A stretch of DNA of 64,000 nucleotides from Prochlorococcus sp. AG-409-A10. GTDB lineage: Bacteria > Cyanobacteriota > Cyanobacteriia > PCC-6307 > Cyanobiaceae. Shown here one piece after another: positions 50,579 through 60,132 of the stretch. The notes under the pieces were generated by a model that was given only the letters and a program-made list of their open reading frames with translations, was not told where the DNA came from and did not search any database. The position numbers and the translations under genes are program-made. How positions within the stretch are numbered: the first letter of the stretch is position 1; each line of letters starts with the position of its first letter. The DNA lies in the NCBI GenBank assembly GCA_003216175.1, contig QCJG01000004.1:47438-111437 (forward strand), read 5' to 3'.

Positions 50579-51744
50579 GAGATGTTTCCCAATGCTTCAT
50601 TTAAATCGGCACTTAAGTCCTCAATATCTTCACATCCGACGGAAAATCTGATAAGTGAATCAGTAATTCCAATCTTTAATTTTCTTCCTTTGGAAACTGA
50701 AGCGTGTGTCATTGTTGCTGGGTGGCAAACAAGGCTTTCAATTCCTCCGAGACTTTCTGCCATTTTGAAGTAATGAAGACTTTTGCAAAATGAATAAGTT
50801 TGGGCTTGAGTTGCGTTAACTGTGGCAGTAACAATTGCTCCTCCCATAGCCATTTGTCTTTGGGCTAATTTACATTGTGGATGATCGCTCCTGAAGGGAT
50901 ATCGAACTGATTTTATTACTGGATTGTCGACTAATTGATTAGCTATTTTAGATGCATTATTTATTTGTCTTTCTAAGCGAAGTGGAAGGGTTTTTATCCC
51001 CCTAGTAATAAGCCAGCAATCAAAAGGAGAAGGATTTAAGCCAAGAGCTTTTTGGGCGAAATTTAGCTTGTCTCTCCATAATCTGCTCTCGGTGCATACA
51101 GCACCTCCAAGAGCATCTGAGTGACCATTGATATACTTGGTCGTGCTAGTTAAAGATAAGGTCGCTCCAAGTTTAAGAGGTCTTTGTAATAGAGGTGTTG
51201 CAAAAGTATTGTCTACAACAACAGGAATTTTCATTTTATTTGAGAAATGACAAATCCCCTCAATATCAATAATTTTAAGAAGTGGGTTGGTCGGACTTTC
51301 GATCCAAATCATTGCGGGTTTGTGATTTGAAATGACTTCTTGAAAATTGGGCTTAGTAAAGTCTATCCATTGAGTTTTCAATCCAAAACGATTAAAAACT
51401 TGTTCAAATAATCTCACCGTACACCCATAGAGGTTTTCCTCACAAAGAATTAAGTCTCCAGCCTTAAGAGAAGAGACTATCGCTGTAATTGCAGCGACTC
51501 CTGAACTAAATACGCTTGCGAACTGACATTCTTCAAGATCAGACAAAACTGATTCAAGAATTCGAAAATTTGGATTTCCTGAACGAGTGTAGTCAAAGCC
51601 GCTCTCATTCCCATGAACGAACGTTGAGGTTGGGAAGATTGGAGGCATTATTGATCCGGTCTCTTCAGAAAAATTTTCTTTGTGATGAATGACTCTTGTG
51701 TTTACTCCAGTACTGAACTCCTTGTCTCTTTTTGCTGATCCCAT
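50575..51744 (-). CDS. Cystathionine gamma-synthase/lyase-type PLP enzyme
   Basis: The 389-residue protein has the family features FDYTRSGNPNFRILE, the substrate loop YGCTVRLFEQVF, NPLLKIIDIEGI, VDNTFATPLLQRPL and the PLP Lys in TSTTKYINGHSDALGG. C-terminal SLGGIESLVCHPATMTHAS fits gamma-synthase/lyase substrate recognition. It probably acts in transsulfuration with the downstream paralogue and cysK; MetB versus MetC cannot be decided from sequence alone. Confidence 0.88.
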   Translation of the reverse strand: MGSAKRDKEFSTGVNTRVIHHKENFSEETGSIMPPIFPTSTFVHGNESGFDYTRSGNPNFRILESVLSDLEECQFASVFSSGVAAITAIVSSLKAGDLILCEENLYGCTVRLFEQVFNRFGLKTQWIDFTKPNFQEVISNHKPAMIWIESPTNPLLKIIDIEGICHFSNKMKIPVVVDNTFATPLLQRPLKLGATLSLTSTTKYINGHSDALGGAVCTESRLWRDKLNFAQKALGLNPSPFDCWLITRGIKTLPLRLERQINNASKIANQLVDNPVIKSVRYPFRSDHPQCKLAQRQMAMGGAIVTATVNATQAQTYSFCKSLHYFKMAESLGGIESLVCHPATMTHASVSKGRKLKIGITDSLIRFSVGCEDIEDLSADLNEALGNIS

Positions 51745-51784
51745 ATCCTTTGGATTGTTTTTCTATAGGCTATAGAAAAACATG

Positions 51785-51812
51785 AAAAAGCCCCTAAAAA
51801 AAGGGGCTCCAT
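51785..51812 (-). terminator. rpsD terminator
   Basis: On the minus strand AGCCCC-TTTTTTTA-GGGGCT followed by T5 forms a GC stem with a U tail, about 40 bp after the rpsD stop and 40 bp before the PLP gene at 51744. Confidence 0.85.
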
Positions 51813-51847
51813 AATTAAATTTAATGAGAATGAAGCTAGCTGTAGAT

Positions 51848-52456
51848 CTATACCTTTCTTGAATAATACTCAACAACTAACAATTCATTAATTTCAATAG
51901 CAACCCATTCCCTATCTGTCTTTGCAGATATCTTTGCGGAGAGTTTGGTTTTATCAAGTTCAAGGTGAGGAGGAACATTCGCAAGACCTGGGAATTCTAA
52001 GTTGGCTTGAGCCAATTGCTTACTAGCTTTGTTATCCCTAATAGCAATAACATCTCCAGCCTTGCATTGGTAACTTGCAATATCAGTGATCCTGCCATTA
52101 ACAGTTACATGTCCATGGTTAACTAGCTGCCTTGCTCCCGGGATTGTAGGTCCAAATCCAAGCCTAAAACAAACATTATCCAGCCTATTTTCCAAAAGCT
52201 TTAAAAGATTTGTTCCCGTGGAGCCCTCCTGAGCACGAGCTTTCTTTACATAGCGAACAAGCTGGCGTTCAGAAATACCATAGTTGAATCGAAGTTTTTG
52301 TTTTTCTTCGAGTCGGATCGCGTATTCAGAGCGCTTGCGACGGGCTTGGCCGTGCTGACCTGGGGGATGAGACCTTTTTGCGGCCTTCCGGGTGAGACCA
52401 GGTAGGTCTCCCAAGCGACGCGTGATCCTCAAACGAGGTCCGCGGTATCTAGACAT
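51848..52456 (-). CDS. rpsD: 30S ribosomal protein S4
   Basis: The 202-residue primary 16S-binding protein begins [20 protein letters not shown] and contains the S4 RNA-binding domain ([34 protein letters not shown]). Full cyanobacterial length. It is divergent from yidD. Confidence 0.97.
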   Translation of the reverse strand: MSRYRGPRLRITRRLGDLPGLTRKAAKRSHPPGQHGQARRKRSEYAIRLEEKQKLRFNYGISERQLVRYVKKARAQEGSTGTNLLKLLENRLDNVCFRLGFGPTIPGARQLVNHGHVTVNGRITDIASYQCKAGDVIAIRDNKASKQLAQANLEFPGLANVPPHLELDKTKLSAKISAKTDREWVAIEINELLVVEYYSRKV

Positions 52457-52547
52457 AGGGTTTAATTTAGAAAATGTTTACTGGTACAGGGTAATCTGGA
52501 GTAAATCCATGGAACCCTTATTCACCAGCTTTTTATTCTATCTAAAG

Positions 52548-52787
52548 ATGCTTACAAAGATCAATAAAGCCATCTCAATTGTTTTTGTTAGTTTAATTTC
52601 CTTTTATCAGAAGTGGATTTCGCCATTGTTTGGACCGAGTTGTCGATTTATCCCTAGTTGCAGTGCTTATGGGATAGAAGCCGTTAATAAGCATGGCCCT
52701 TGGAGAGGTGGGTGGCTTACTTTGAAAAGGTTAAGCAAATGTCATCCTTTTACTCCTTGTGGGTGTGACCCAGTTCCAGAAAAATGA
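52548..52787 (+). CDS. yidD: Membrane protein insertion efficiency factor YidD
   Basis: A 79-residue protein with the YidD signature [20 protein letters not shown], then [20 protein letters not shown] and GCDPVP. It helps YidC-dependent membrane insertion. The ATG at 52548 is preferred because the family begins near this point; an ATG at 52509 and a longer frame from 52392 (overlapping rpsD) are less likely. Its stop overlaps the glutaredoxin start by 4 bp. Confidence 0.92.
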   Translation: MLTKINKAISIVFVSLISFYQKWISPLFGPSCRFIPSCSAYGIEAVNKHGPWRGGWLTLKRLSKCHPFTPCGCDPVPEK

Positions 52788-53095
52788 ACTCAGAGGTATT
52801 GATTTTATTTACACGTAAAGGGTGCTGTTTGTGTCAAACACTTGAAAAAAAATTGTCTAATATATCGCTAAAAAATTTAAAGCCTTCTATGGAACTTTCC
52901 ATTGTCGACATAGATAGTGAGAAAGTGTCTTTAGATATTCAAATGAAGTATACAAATGAGGTCCCAGTATTAGTTCTTGACTCAACTAGATTATTAAAAA
53001 AGATTGAATTACCTCGGGTTTCACCACGTTTAAAGGAAGAGATGCTTTTACCTTGGATACAAAAGAATTTGAATGTTTTTTACAAAACAGCTTAA
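52784..53095 (+). CDS. Glutaredoxin-like protein (thioredoxin fold)
   Basis: A 103-residue thioredoxin-fold protein with the N-terminal redox motif [14 protein letters not shown] (CCLC, a CxxC) and the cis-Pro strand NEVPVLVLD. It fits the glutaredoxin-like DUF836 family. Translationally coupled to yidD by ATGA. Target unknown. Confidence 0.87.
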   Translation: MNSEVLILFTRKGCCLCQTLEKKLSNISLKNLKPSMELSIVDIDSEKVSLDIQMKYTNEVPVLVLDSTRLLKKIELPRVSPRLKEEMLLPWIQKNLNVFYKTA

Positions 53096-53243
53096 GAAAA
53101 TAATCAATTCCTCTTTTTATTAAAAAAATTAAATTTCTTTTTAATCACTGAATCGTAAGTAGATTTATTTTGTGGTGAAATTTATGCAGATTTTTTATAC
53201 TTGAAATGATCCTTCATTCATTTTTCATCATCAGAGGTTTGTT

Positions 53244-54764
53244 TTGTCGCGTTATCTGCACACTTTATTGAAGGCAATTGATTTTCAAGTCCCTTCAGGC
53301 TTAGTGAATCCAGAAATAAAAAATGTTTCATGTGATTCTAGAGAAATAGAAAAAGGTGATTTGTTCTTGGGTTTAGAAGGTGAAAAAGTTGATGGAGGGA
53401 TTTATTGGGCAAAAGCAATTGAGAGAGGTGCTTGTGCAGCCATTATTAGTAAAAATGCATCTCTTTTGAATCCTCCCACTAATGAAGACCCCGTAGTTAT
53501 TTTCCGGGATCCTGTATCACTATTTATGGGCAAGTTGGCTGCAGAATTTTGGGGTAACCCATCTAGTGAGATTTGTTTAATAGGTGTCACTGGTACTAAC
53601 GGTAAAACGACTACATCTTTTTTAATTGAATTTTTGACTGCTTCGCTTGGCTATCCATCTGCCTTGTTTGGGACATTAATTAATCGATGGCCTAATCATG
53701 AGGAAACTTCAAAATATACAACTACTTTTGCGGTTCCTTTGCAGGCAAAACTTAGTAAAGCTGTTAAGGCAGGAGTTCAATATGCAGCAATGGAAGTAAG
53801 TTCACATGCTTTGTCTCAGAATAGAGTCGCTGGCTGTGATTTTAGTGGAGCAATATTTACAAATCTTTCCAGAGATCATTTAGATTATCACGATTCAATG
53901 GAATCTTATTTTGAAGCTAAAGCTAGTTTGTTCCGATCACATTTAATAGAAGATGATGATCCTAGATCAGTAGTTAATATAGACGATGAATGGGGTGCAT
54001 TATTAGCAAAAGAGCTAAACCAAAAATGTTGGACATGCTCATTAAAAGAAAACTCTCAAACAAAAGAGAAACCAGATTTATATATTAGTAATCTTCAAAT
54101 TATGCAAGATGGATATAAGGGGCAATTGCATACGCCCTGTGGTGTAGAAAAATTTTTTTCACCACTAATAGGTGATTTTAATCTCATGAATATTTTACAA
54201 GCAGTAGGGATTTTAGTTCAAAGGGGATTCCCATTAAATGATCTTTTGGCAGCCTTGAATAAGTTCCCTGGAGTGCCAGGGAGAATGCAACTAATAAATA
54301 TGGATAGATTTAAAGTCAAAGACGGCTATCCACTAGTGATAGTAGATTATGCGCATACACCTGAAGGTTTGCAAAATGCTTTAATCGCATCGAGATCATT
54401 GACCAAAAAAAAATTAATTTGTGTCTTTGGTTGTGGTGGTAATAGAGATAAAGGTAAAAGATCTAAAATGGGAGAAGTTGCTACTAAGTTTGCAGATTAT
54501 GTAGTTGTGACATCTGATAATCCTCGACAAGAAGACCCAATCGAAATTATTAAAGATATTGAAAAAGGTATAACTTTTGATTCTGAAATTTCTGTTGAGC
54601 CAGAGAGATCCATCGCAATTCAACTGGCCATAGCAAAAGCAAAGAAAAATGACGTTGTTTTAATCGCAGGGAAAGGTCATGAGGATTATCAAATTCTAAA
54701 AGATCAGACAATTTATTTTGACGATTGTGAACAAGCGAGAGAAGCACTATCTCTAAAAAAATAA
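53244..54764 (+). CDS. murE: UDP-N-acetylmuramoylalanyl-D-glutamate-2,6-diaminopimelate ligase
   Basis: The 506-residue Mur ligase adds meso-diaminopimelate to the peptidoglycan precursor. Walker A GVTGTNGKTTTSFL near residue 115, the carbamylated-Lys region around SYFEAKASLFR, and DNPRQEDP, the DNPR motif for diaminopimelate recognition. TTG start with an AGAGG upstream. It converges on the class V aminotransferase. Confidence 0.95.
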   Translation: MSRYLHTLLKAIDFQVPSGLVNPEIKNVSCDSREIEKGDLFLGLEGEKVDGGIYWAKAIERGACAAIISKNASLLNPPTNEDPVVIFRDPVSLFMGKLAAEFWGNPSSEICLIGVTGTNGKTTTSFLIEFLTASLGYPSALFGTLINRWPNHEETSKYTTTFAVPLQAKLSKAVKAGVQYAAMEVSSHALSQNRVAGCDFSGAIFTNLSRDHLDYHDSMESYFEAKASLFRSHLIEDDDPRSVVNIDDEWGALLAKELNQKCWTCSLKENSQTKEKPDLYISNLQIMQDGYKGQLHTPCGVEKFFSPLIGDFNLMNILQAVGILVQRGFPLNDLLAALNKFPGVPGRMQLINMDRFKVKDGYPLVIVDYAHTPEGLQNALIASRSLTKKKLICVFGCGGNRDKGKRSKMGEVATKFADYVVVTSDNPRQEDPIEIIKDIEKGITFDSEISVEPERSIAIQLAIAKAKKNDVVLIAGKGHEDYQILKDQTIYFDDCEQAREALSLKK

Positions 54765-54776
54765 ATTTTATTTAGA

Positions 54777-55979
54777 CTATCTTGTCGAGATGAATTTTTT
54801 TAGACCAATAACAAGATTATCGAGCTCGTTTAAATCTGTAGTTACATGAGTACAAGCTCGAAGCCATTTGGGATCTTCGAGAACTCTTATCCATAAATTC
54901 TCTTTACCAAGATAGTTGACAACCTCGTCAGGAGACTTGATTCCATTAATAGTAAAACTTACAATTCCTGAAGGTGGAGGACTATTTAAAACAAGTTCAA
55001 TGTTTTTGACTTGGCTTAGTTTTTCCCACAGTATAGAGCTAAGGTTTTTAATCTTACAAAAGCGTTCAGTCTCATGACCTTCATTCCCTAGCATTATTAG
55101 AGAGCTCCTGAGACCAGCTAAAAGAGGGACACAAGAAGTTGCTACCTCAAACCGTCTTCCATCAGAATGAAAAGGAGTTTTATTGTTGACATATATTCCT
55201 TCCTCAGCTTTTAAGCTTTTCCACCCAATTAATGTTGGACTTGACTCTTCTAGAACTCTTGTTGAAAGAGCAACAGCTCCAAGTCCCTCAGGCCCGTAAG
55301 CCCATTTATGTCCTGTAAATGCATAGATGTCCGCATTGTCACAAGCACCTTTGATTGGTATGTGACAAAAACTTTGAGCAGCATCAACTAATAAATAAGG
55401 TTTGCTTGAATGCTCTTTAAGTCTTTTGGAAATAAGTTCAATGGGCATAATTTGTCCTGTATTCCAAAGGAGATGTGAGAGAACAACGAGCCTCGTATTT
55501 TTTTGTAGATATTCATCTATCAATCTAAGTACTGTTTTATACGTCTCAGCTTTCTTGTCGTTACCATTATATAATTTTGATACGGGTAGTATTGCGATTG
55601 TTAGATTCTTTTTTCGAGCTAGCTCTTTACATGCTGCGACTATCCCAGGATGCTCACAATCGCTAATTAATAAGTTATCACCATCAAAAAATGGCAGTCC
55701 TAGTAAGGGTAAGACACATCCTGAGGTGACATTTTCTGTAAAGGCAATTCTCTTAGGATTAATAGCGCAAATCTCAGCTATAAGATTTTTCGTAGTTATG
55801 ACTTCTTTCATAATGTATGGCCAAACATTATTGGTGAATGGACCTAAGTTTTGAATCGTTTGCCAACTTGAAGTTATTGCATTTAATGATTGAGTTGGAA
55901 GTGGACCTTGACCTCCATAATTAAAATAGTCTTTATTTTGTAGCGCGGGTATATTATCTTTGAACAATATTGGTGACAT
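54777..55979 (-). CDS. Class V aminotransferase (cysteine desulfurase-like)
   Basis: The 400-residue PLP protein has ITSSWQTIQNLGPF, the TENVTSGCVLPLLGLPF cofactor region, LVDAAQSFCHIPI and the PLP Lys in FTGHKWAYGPEGLGAV. The active-site Cys of true IscS/SufS is not evident in the usual loop, so a C-S lyase or other class V role is possible. A 9-bp inverted repeat lies 10 bp before the ATG. Confidence 0.85.
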   Translation of the reverse strand: MSPILFKDNIPALQNKDYFNYGGQGPLPTQSLNAITSSWQTIQNLGPFTNNVWPYIMKEVITTKNLIAEICAINPKRIAFTENVTSGCVLPLLGLPFFDGDNLLISDCEHPGIVAACKELARKKNLTIAILPVSKLYNGNDKKAETYKTVLRLIDEYLQKNTRLVVLSHLLWNTGQIMPIELISKRLKEHSSKPYLLVDAAQSFCHIPIKGACDNADIYAFTGHKWAYGPEGLGAVALSTRVLEESSPTLIGWKSLKAEEGIYVNNKTPFHSDGRRFEVATSCVPLLAGLRSSLIMLGNEGHETERFCKIKNLSSILWEKLSQVKNIELVLNSPPPSGIVSFTINGIKSPDEVVNYLGKENLWIRVLEDPKWLRACTHVTTDLNELDNLVIGLKKFISTR

Positions 55980-56159
55980 ATCTTCTATATTCTTAGTTGT
56001 GGTAACTAAGAATATCTTTTTTTTGCCAACTTACAAATTTGATTATGTTTTTTAGTTATGTCAACCTAAACGCCTACGATTTTCAAGTATATTATGGAGC
56101 TATTTAAATCAAACAATATGATTTTGAAGTATGATGGCTTTTTATTTTTCAATTGATTT

Positions 56160-56297
56160 ATGAGTATCAAAAAAGAACAAAAAATCAAAGCTCAAGAATG
56201 GGTGGTTATGTTCGATGGGCAAATAAAAAAAAGTGAGAAAGAAATTGATGCTTATGAGCATCAATTAGAAGTTAACAATCAAAAGACTGAACAGTGA
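56160..56297 (+). CDS. Small charged protein, unknown function
   Basis: A 45-residue ORF, MSIKKEQKIKAQEWVVMFDG onward, rich in Lys, Glu and Gln and predicted to be one amphipathic helix. No family recognised. It lies in a string of very short ORFs between the aminotransferase and mqo. Confidence 0.5.
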   Translation: MSIKKEQKIKAQEWVVMFDGQIKKSEKEIDAYEHQLEVNNQKTEQ

Positions 56298-56430
56298 GTA
56301 GTTTTTGGTTTAATCGGTCAAATTAGTGAAAATGATATTTCTGTTGAACTTTTGAATTTCTTTCTATTAAAAGTGTTTCACTTTTTATGGTTTTTTATAT
56401 TAAGATAAAACTCCATAATTAAGATTCAAG

Positions 56431-56529
56431 ATGAAAATCGATTTTGGTCCCATAACTTTTAGTAGGATTGCTAGTATTCTTTTAATATTGGGTTTTTTCG
56501 GCCTTTTAGCTTATAATTCTACTCTCTAA
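56431..56529 (+). CDS. 32-residue single-span membrane peptide
   Basis: MKIDFGPITF then a hydrophobic helix (IASILLILGFFGLLAY) and a short tail. Size and form recall photosystem small subunits or cytochrome b6f small subunits, but it matches none I can name. ATG at 56431 with AAGAT upstream. Confidence 0.45.
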   Translation: MKIDFGPITFSRIASILLILGFFGLLAYNSTL

Positions 56530-56721
56530 TAGGATAAAAAATATCATTATCTATTAATTATTTTTAAAATATTTTTTATTTTAAGATCATTTAACTATAA
56601 AGGCTTTTTGACTTATTTATTCATGAAATTAAAGATTATAATAGGCCAATTTAAGTAGTTTCCATATGTGGCTCTCGATATCTATATTAGTACAGTAGAA
56701 TCTCTTAAATAAATCATACAA

Positions 56722-56958
56722 ATGGAAACTTCAACTACTGATCCAACCTTATTGATGCTCATTGGTGGAATAGTTGTTTTATTAGCTGGCTCAGTTGCCT
56801 ATGGCGTTTATTCAACATTCGGTTCAGGCTCAAAAGAGCTTAGAGATACCATAGATGAGCACGCAAAAATGCATGAATTAGGTATTGCTCATGGTCATGG
56901 TGGCAGCTCTGAGGCTTATGAGATGTCTGGAAAACTTCAAAAGGATCAAATTTCCTAA
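56722..56958 (+). CDS. PsbN-like protein with His-rich C-terminus
   Basis: A 78-residue protein with one transmembrane helix (LLMLIGGIVVLLAGSVAYGV) followed by YSTFGSGSKELRDTIDEHAK, which parallels the PsbN ending [20 protein letters not shown]. It continues for another 30 residues with a His/Gly segment (HELGIAHGHGG) absent from ordinary PsbN, whose usual length is about 43-46. The real psbN normally lies beside psbH, so this is probably a paralogue. It stands 164 bp upstream of a NicO-type metal transporter. Confidence 0.65.
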   Translation: METSTTDPTLLMLIGGIVVLLAGSVAYGVYSTFGSGSKELRDTIDEHAKMHELGIAHGHGGSSEAYEMSGKLQKDQIS

Positions 56959-57122
56959 ACACTAAATGTCTTGAAGCTTTATCTTGGTGAAGATTTATTT
57001 ATAAAAATTTTCATCAAGATTTTTAAACTACTTAGATGTAATATTAAAGAATTATGGTTAAAGAAATTGATCATTTTAGATGAGGTAAATATCTCCTTCT
57101 TTAAAAAAAATTTATTAGAAGG

Positions 57123-57797
57123 ATGCTCATGTTGATTAGTGTATTAACGGGATTTGCGGCTGGGGCTGTGCATGTAGTTAGTGGAGCTGATCATATGGTC
57201 GCCATGGCTCCTTCCTCTATCCGAAAACCCCGAGTAGCTTTAATTGATGGTTTGGCATGGGGAATTGGACACTCAGCGGGGGTGTTAATCCTCTCAATAT
57301 TAGGGATTTTGGCTAAGGATCTAATAAATATTGGATTAGTGTCTTCTTATGCAGAGTTTCTCGTTGGTATAAGCCTGTTGATTGTCGGGTTTCTAGCTAT
57401 TAGGACTTCCTTGAAAGTAAACATTCACATGCATAAGCATAAGCATGGAGAAGAAATACCTCATAAACATTTTCATTTCCATTCACCTGGAAATAAACTT
57501 CATCGAAGTCATACTCATGCTGCAACGGGATTAGGAATTTTGCACGGCTTTGCTGGAGCTAGTCATTTGGTTGCAGTTATTCCCGCATTGGCATTGCCAT
57601 TGCTTGGAGCGCTGGCTTATTTATTTGCATATTTACTTGGATCAGTTTTTGCAATGGGATGCGTTGTTTTAGGTATATCTTTTGCAGCTAGTAAAGCGAA
57701 TAAAATGTTTTATCCTTTCTTAATGCGATCAATTGGAGCACTATCAATAGTGACAGGAATATTTTGGCTTCAAAAAACTTCTATTTTAACTTTTTAA
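57123..57797 (+). CDS. NicO-type nickel/cobalt transporter-like protein
   Basis: The 224-residue membrane protein has six or so helices. The first contains HVVSGADHMVA, the H-x4-DH metal motif of the NicO family; helix four repeats it in part (GILHGFAGASHLVA). A cytoplasmic loop between is strongly His-rich (HMHKHKHGEEIPHKHFHFH). This fits nickel uptake, needed in Prochlorococcus for nickel superoxide dismutase and urease, though cobalt or another metal is possible. Start ATG at 57123. Confidence 0.8.
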   Translation: MLMLISVLTGFAAGAVHVVSGADHMVAMAPSSIRKPRVALIDGLAWGIGHSAGVLILSILGILAKDLINIGLVSSYAEFLVGISLLIVGFLAIRTSLKVNIHMHKHKHGEEIPHKHFHFHSPGNKLHRSHTHAATGLGILHGFAGASHLVAVIPALALPLLGALAYLFAYLLGSVFAMGCVVLGISFAASKANKMFYPFLMRSIGALSIVTGIFWLQKTSILTF

Positions 57798-57807
57798 AGG
57801 TCTTTTT

Positions 57808-57942
57808 ATGAATTACACCGCTAGCCTGCTTGCCTTGGGGGCATTCTTTTTATGGGTTGTTATCGCTACTCTAATCTGGTCAAGAAGAATGAGAAAACTT
57901 AAAAAAGAATATTTTCTAAATAAAGCAAAATTCAAAAATTAA
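57808..57942 (+). CDS. 44-residue membrane peptide after the metal transporter
   Basis: MNYTASLLALGAFFLWVVIA forms one helix, followed by a basic tail (RRMRKLKKEY). It starts 10 bp after the NicO-type stop behind AAAGG, so it is probably translated with it. No family recognised. Confidence 0.5.
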   Translation: MNYTASLLALGAFFLWVVIATLIWSRRMRKLKKEYFLNKAKFKN

Positions 57943-58031
57943 TTGATACATCATTTTCCATCTTTAGATACATATTTATCAGTGAAAATGATTAAAGATT
58001 ATGTATGATCATTCAACTATAAAACAGAGTT

Positions 58032-58292
58032 ATGAAAGGTGTTTTGTTTTTCTTAGGTTCTATTTTTAGATGGCCTGTTCAAAATACTAAGGAATTTTTG
58101 ATTCTGCATGTTTATCTTTTAGGTATATATGGAATAACTTTCTTGCTAAGAAAAATAGGTTTAGAAATCTCTAACCTTGTTTTTACTGTTGGTTTAATGG
58201 CTCCAATAGGTTATCTCATTTATAAAGGACTCCCTTTGGATTGTCTTGACTATAAGTCTGCAATTAAAAGAGAATTAAGTTCTCTAAATTAA
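58032..58292 (+). CDS. Small membrane protein, unknown function
   Basis: An 86-residue protein with two or three hydrophobic segments (VLFFLGSIFRWPVQ, LILHVYLLGIYGITFLL, LVFTVGLMAPIGYLIY). No recognised domain. It lies between the transporter group and the Nfu gene, convergent with the latter. Confidence 0.55.
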   Translation: MKGVLFFLGSIFRWPVQNTKEFLILHVYLLGIYGITFLLRKIGLEISNLVFTVGLMAPIGYLIYKGLPLDCLDYKSAIKRELSSLN

Positions 58293-58318
58293 ATAATAAA
58301 GGTTAATTAGCAGTTTAT

Positions 58319-58564
58319 TTATAAAACTTGTATTACCTCGCTAACCTCTGGAATCATTTCTCTTAGTTTTCTTTCAATACCCATTTTTAGAGTCATTGTG
58401 CTACTGGGGCAACTTCCGCAAGCTCCCTGAAGTCTAACTTTCACTACTGGTCCATCTATTTCAGCTATCTCTACATTCCCTCCATCAGCCATGAGAAATG
58501 GTCTTAGTTCATCAAGAACCTTTTCAACGTTCTCTGACGTCAGTGCAAGAGTTTCGTCGCTCAT
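58319..58564 (-). CDS. nfu: NifU-like iron-sulfur scaffold (Nfu)
   Basis: The 81-residue protein is a single Nfu domain, [20 protein letters not shown] to the Cxx[19 protein letters not shown]. It assembles and transfers [4Fe-4S] or [2Fe-2S] clusters, in cyanobacteria to photosystem I among others. It is divergent from mqo with about 38 bp between starts. Confidence 0.95.
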   Translation of the reverse strand: MSDETLALTSENVEKVLDELRPFLMADGGNVEIAEIDGPVVKVRLQGACGSCPSSTMTLKMGIERKLREMIPEVSEVIQVL

Positions 58565-58602
58565 TTTGGTTTACTTAATTTAATTTTGCTTAGCTTAGTT
58601 AA

Positions 58603-60132
58603 TTGCAGGATAGTCTGTATGTAATCTTGATAAAGATTTTGTTTAATACAAGTGCCTCACATTCAGAAAATACTTATGACGCAATATTAGTAGGTGCAGG
58701 AATTATGAGTTCAACTCTTGCAGTACTTCTGCATGAGCTTGATCCTGATTTGCGATTGCTGGTTGTTGAAAGGTTATCTTCTGCTGGTTTGGAAAGTAGC
58801 TGCGCCAAGAATAATGCTGGAACAGGACATGCGGCTAACTGTGAGCTTAATTACACTCCAATCCAAGAGGATGGATCTATTAATATTACCAAGGCTTTTG
58901 AAATAAATAAATCCTTTGAGCAAAGCTTAGAGTTTTGGGCGTCTTTGACAGAAAAAGGGAAATTGATACCAAAAACTTTTTTAAATAAGTTGCCACATAT
59001 TAGTCTTGTTTTTGGTGATAAAGATATTTCTTTGCTTAAAAAAAGGTTTTCTGAACTGAGCTCTCATGCCGCTTTTGCACAAATGGAATTCACCCAGGAC
59101 CATGGTGAATTAAAAGATTGGATCCCATTGATTATGGATGGTAGGAAAGAAAATGAACAGATTGCTGCGACAAAAATTGAAAGAGGAACTGATATTGATT
59201 TTGGCAACTTAACTCGCTCATATATCAATCAAATTGAAGGGGCAAAATCTATTGAGATTAATTACTCTACTAATGTTGAAAATCTTCAACAAGGTAGGGA
59301 AGGAGATTGGTATTTATCTTTAGAAGGAGGAGCAAAAAAAAATAGAATTGTTAGATCAAAGTTTGTTTTCCTTGGTGCAGGAGGTGGAACTTTAACTCTT
59401 TTGCAAAAATCGGGGATTCCAGAGGGATTGTCATATGCCGGTTTTCCTGTCAGCGGCAAATGGTTGATTTGTGAAGGGGAAAAATCAACAAAAACACATA
59501 ATGCAAAGGTTTATGGAAATGCAGCAGTTGGAGCACCACCAATGTCAGTCCCACATTTAGATACCCGATGGATAGATGGAAAAAGGTCTCTTTTGTTTGG
59601 TCCTTTCGCAGGATTTAGTTCAAATTTTTTAAAATATGGATCAAAATTAGATTTATTCAGATCCATCAAATCAACTAATCTTTCCTCTATGTTGCAAGCA
59701 GGATTAGACAATATTGATTTAGGAAAATACTTATTAAATCAATTAATACAAACAAATGAGGATCGAATAGAAACTTTAAAAAGATTTCTTCCACGGGTCT
59801 CACCTAATGATTGGAAACTTTCAATTGCAGGACAGCGTGTTCAAATCATTAAACAAACTTCTAAAGGTGGTGTTTTAAAAATGGGGACAGAAGTTGTTAC
59901 TTCATCGGATGGATCCTTAGCTGCTTTGCTTGGAGCTTCTCCTGGCGCAAGCACAGCAGTAACAATCATGATTGAAGTTTTAAACCGTTGCTGGCATGAA
60001 AAAATGAAGTCAAGTAAATGGGAGAATAAAATGTTAGAGCTTTTTCCCACTATTAGGACAGACATTAATTCAAATCAAGAAAGACTTTTGGCAATTCGCA
60101 AAAGAAACGATTTCTTACTTAAATTAATTTAA
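58603..60132 (+). CDS. mqo: Malate:quinone oxidoreductase
   Basis: The 509-residue FAD enzyme oxidises malate to oxaloacetate and reduces quinone. The dinucleotide-binding segment is AILVGAGIMSSTLAVLLHEL near residue 27; the family landmarks AKNNAGTGHAANCELNYTP, FVFLGAGGGTLTLLQKSG and TEVVTSSDGSLAALLGASPG are present. A TTG start is assumed; the first 20 residues are unusual for the family and the true start may be downstream. Confidence 0.94.
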   Translation: MQDSLYVILIKILFNTSASHSENTYDAILVGAGIMSSTLAVLLHELDPDLRLLVVERLSSAGLESSCAKNNAGTGHAANCELNYTPIQEDGSINITKAFEINKSFEQSLEFWASLTEKGKLIPKTFLNKLPHISLVFGDKDISLLKKRFSELSSHAAFAQMEFTQDHGELKDWIPLIMDGRKENEQIAATKIERGTDIDFGNLTRSYINQIEGAKSIEINYSTNVENLQQGREGDWYLSLEGGAKKNRIVRSKFVFLGAGGGTLTLLQKSGIPEGLSYAGFPVSGKWLICEGEKSTKTHNAKVYGNAAVGAPPMSVPHLDTRWIDGKRSLLFGPFAGFSSNFLKYGSKLDLFRSIKSTNLSSMLQAGLDNIDLGKYLLNQLIQTNEDRIETLKRFLPRVSPNDWKLSIAGQRVQIIKQTSKGGVLKMGTEVVTSSDGSLAALLGASPGASTAVTIMIEVLNRCWHEKMKSSKWENKMLELFPTIRTDINSNQERLLAIRKRNDFLLKLI

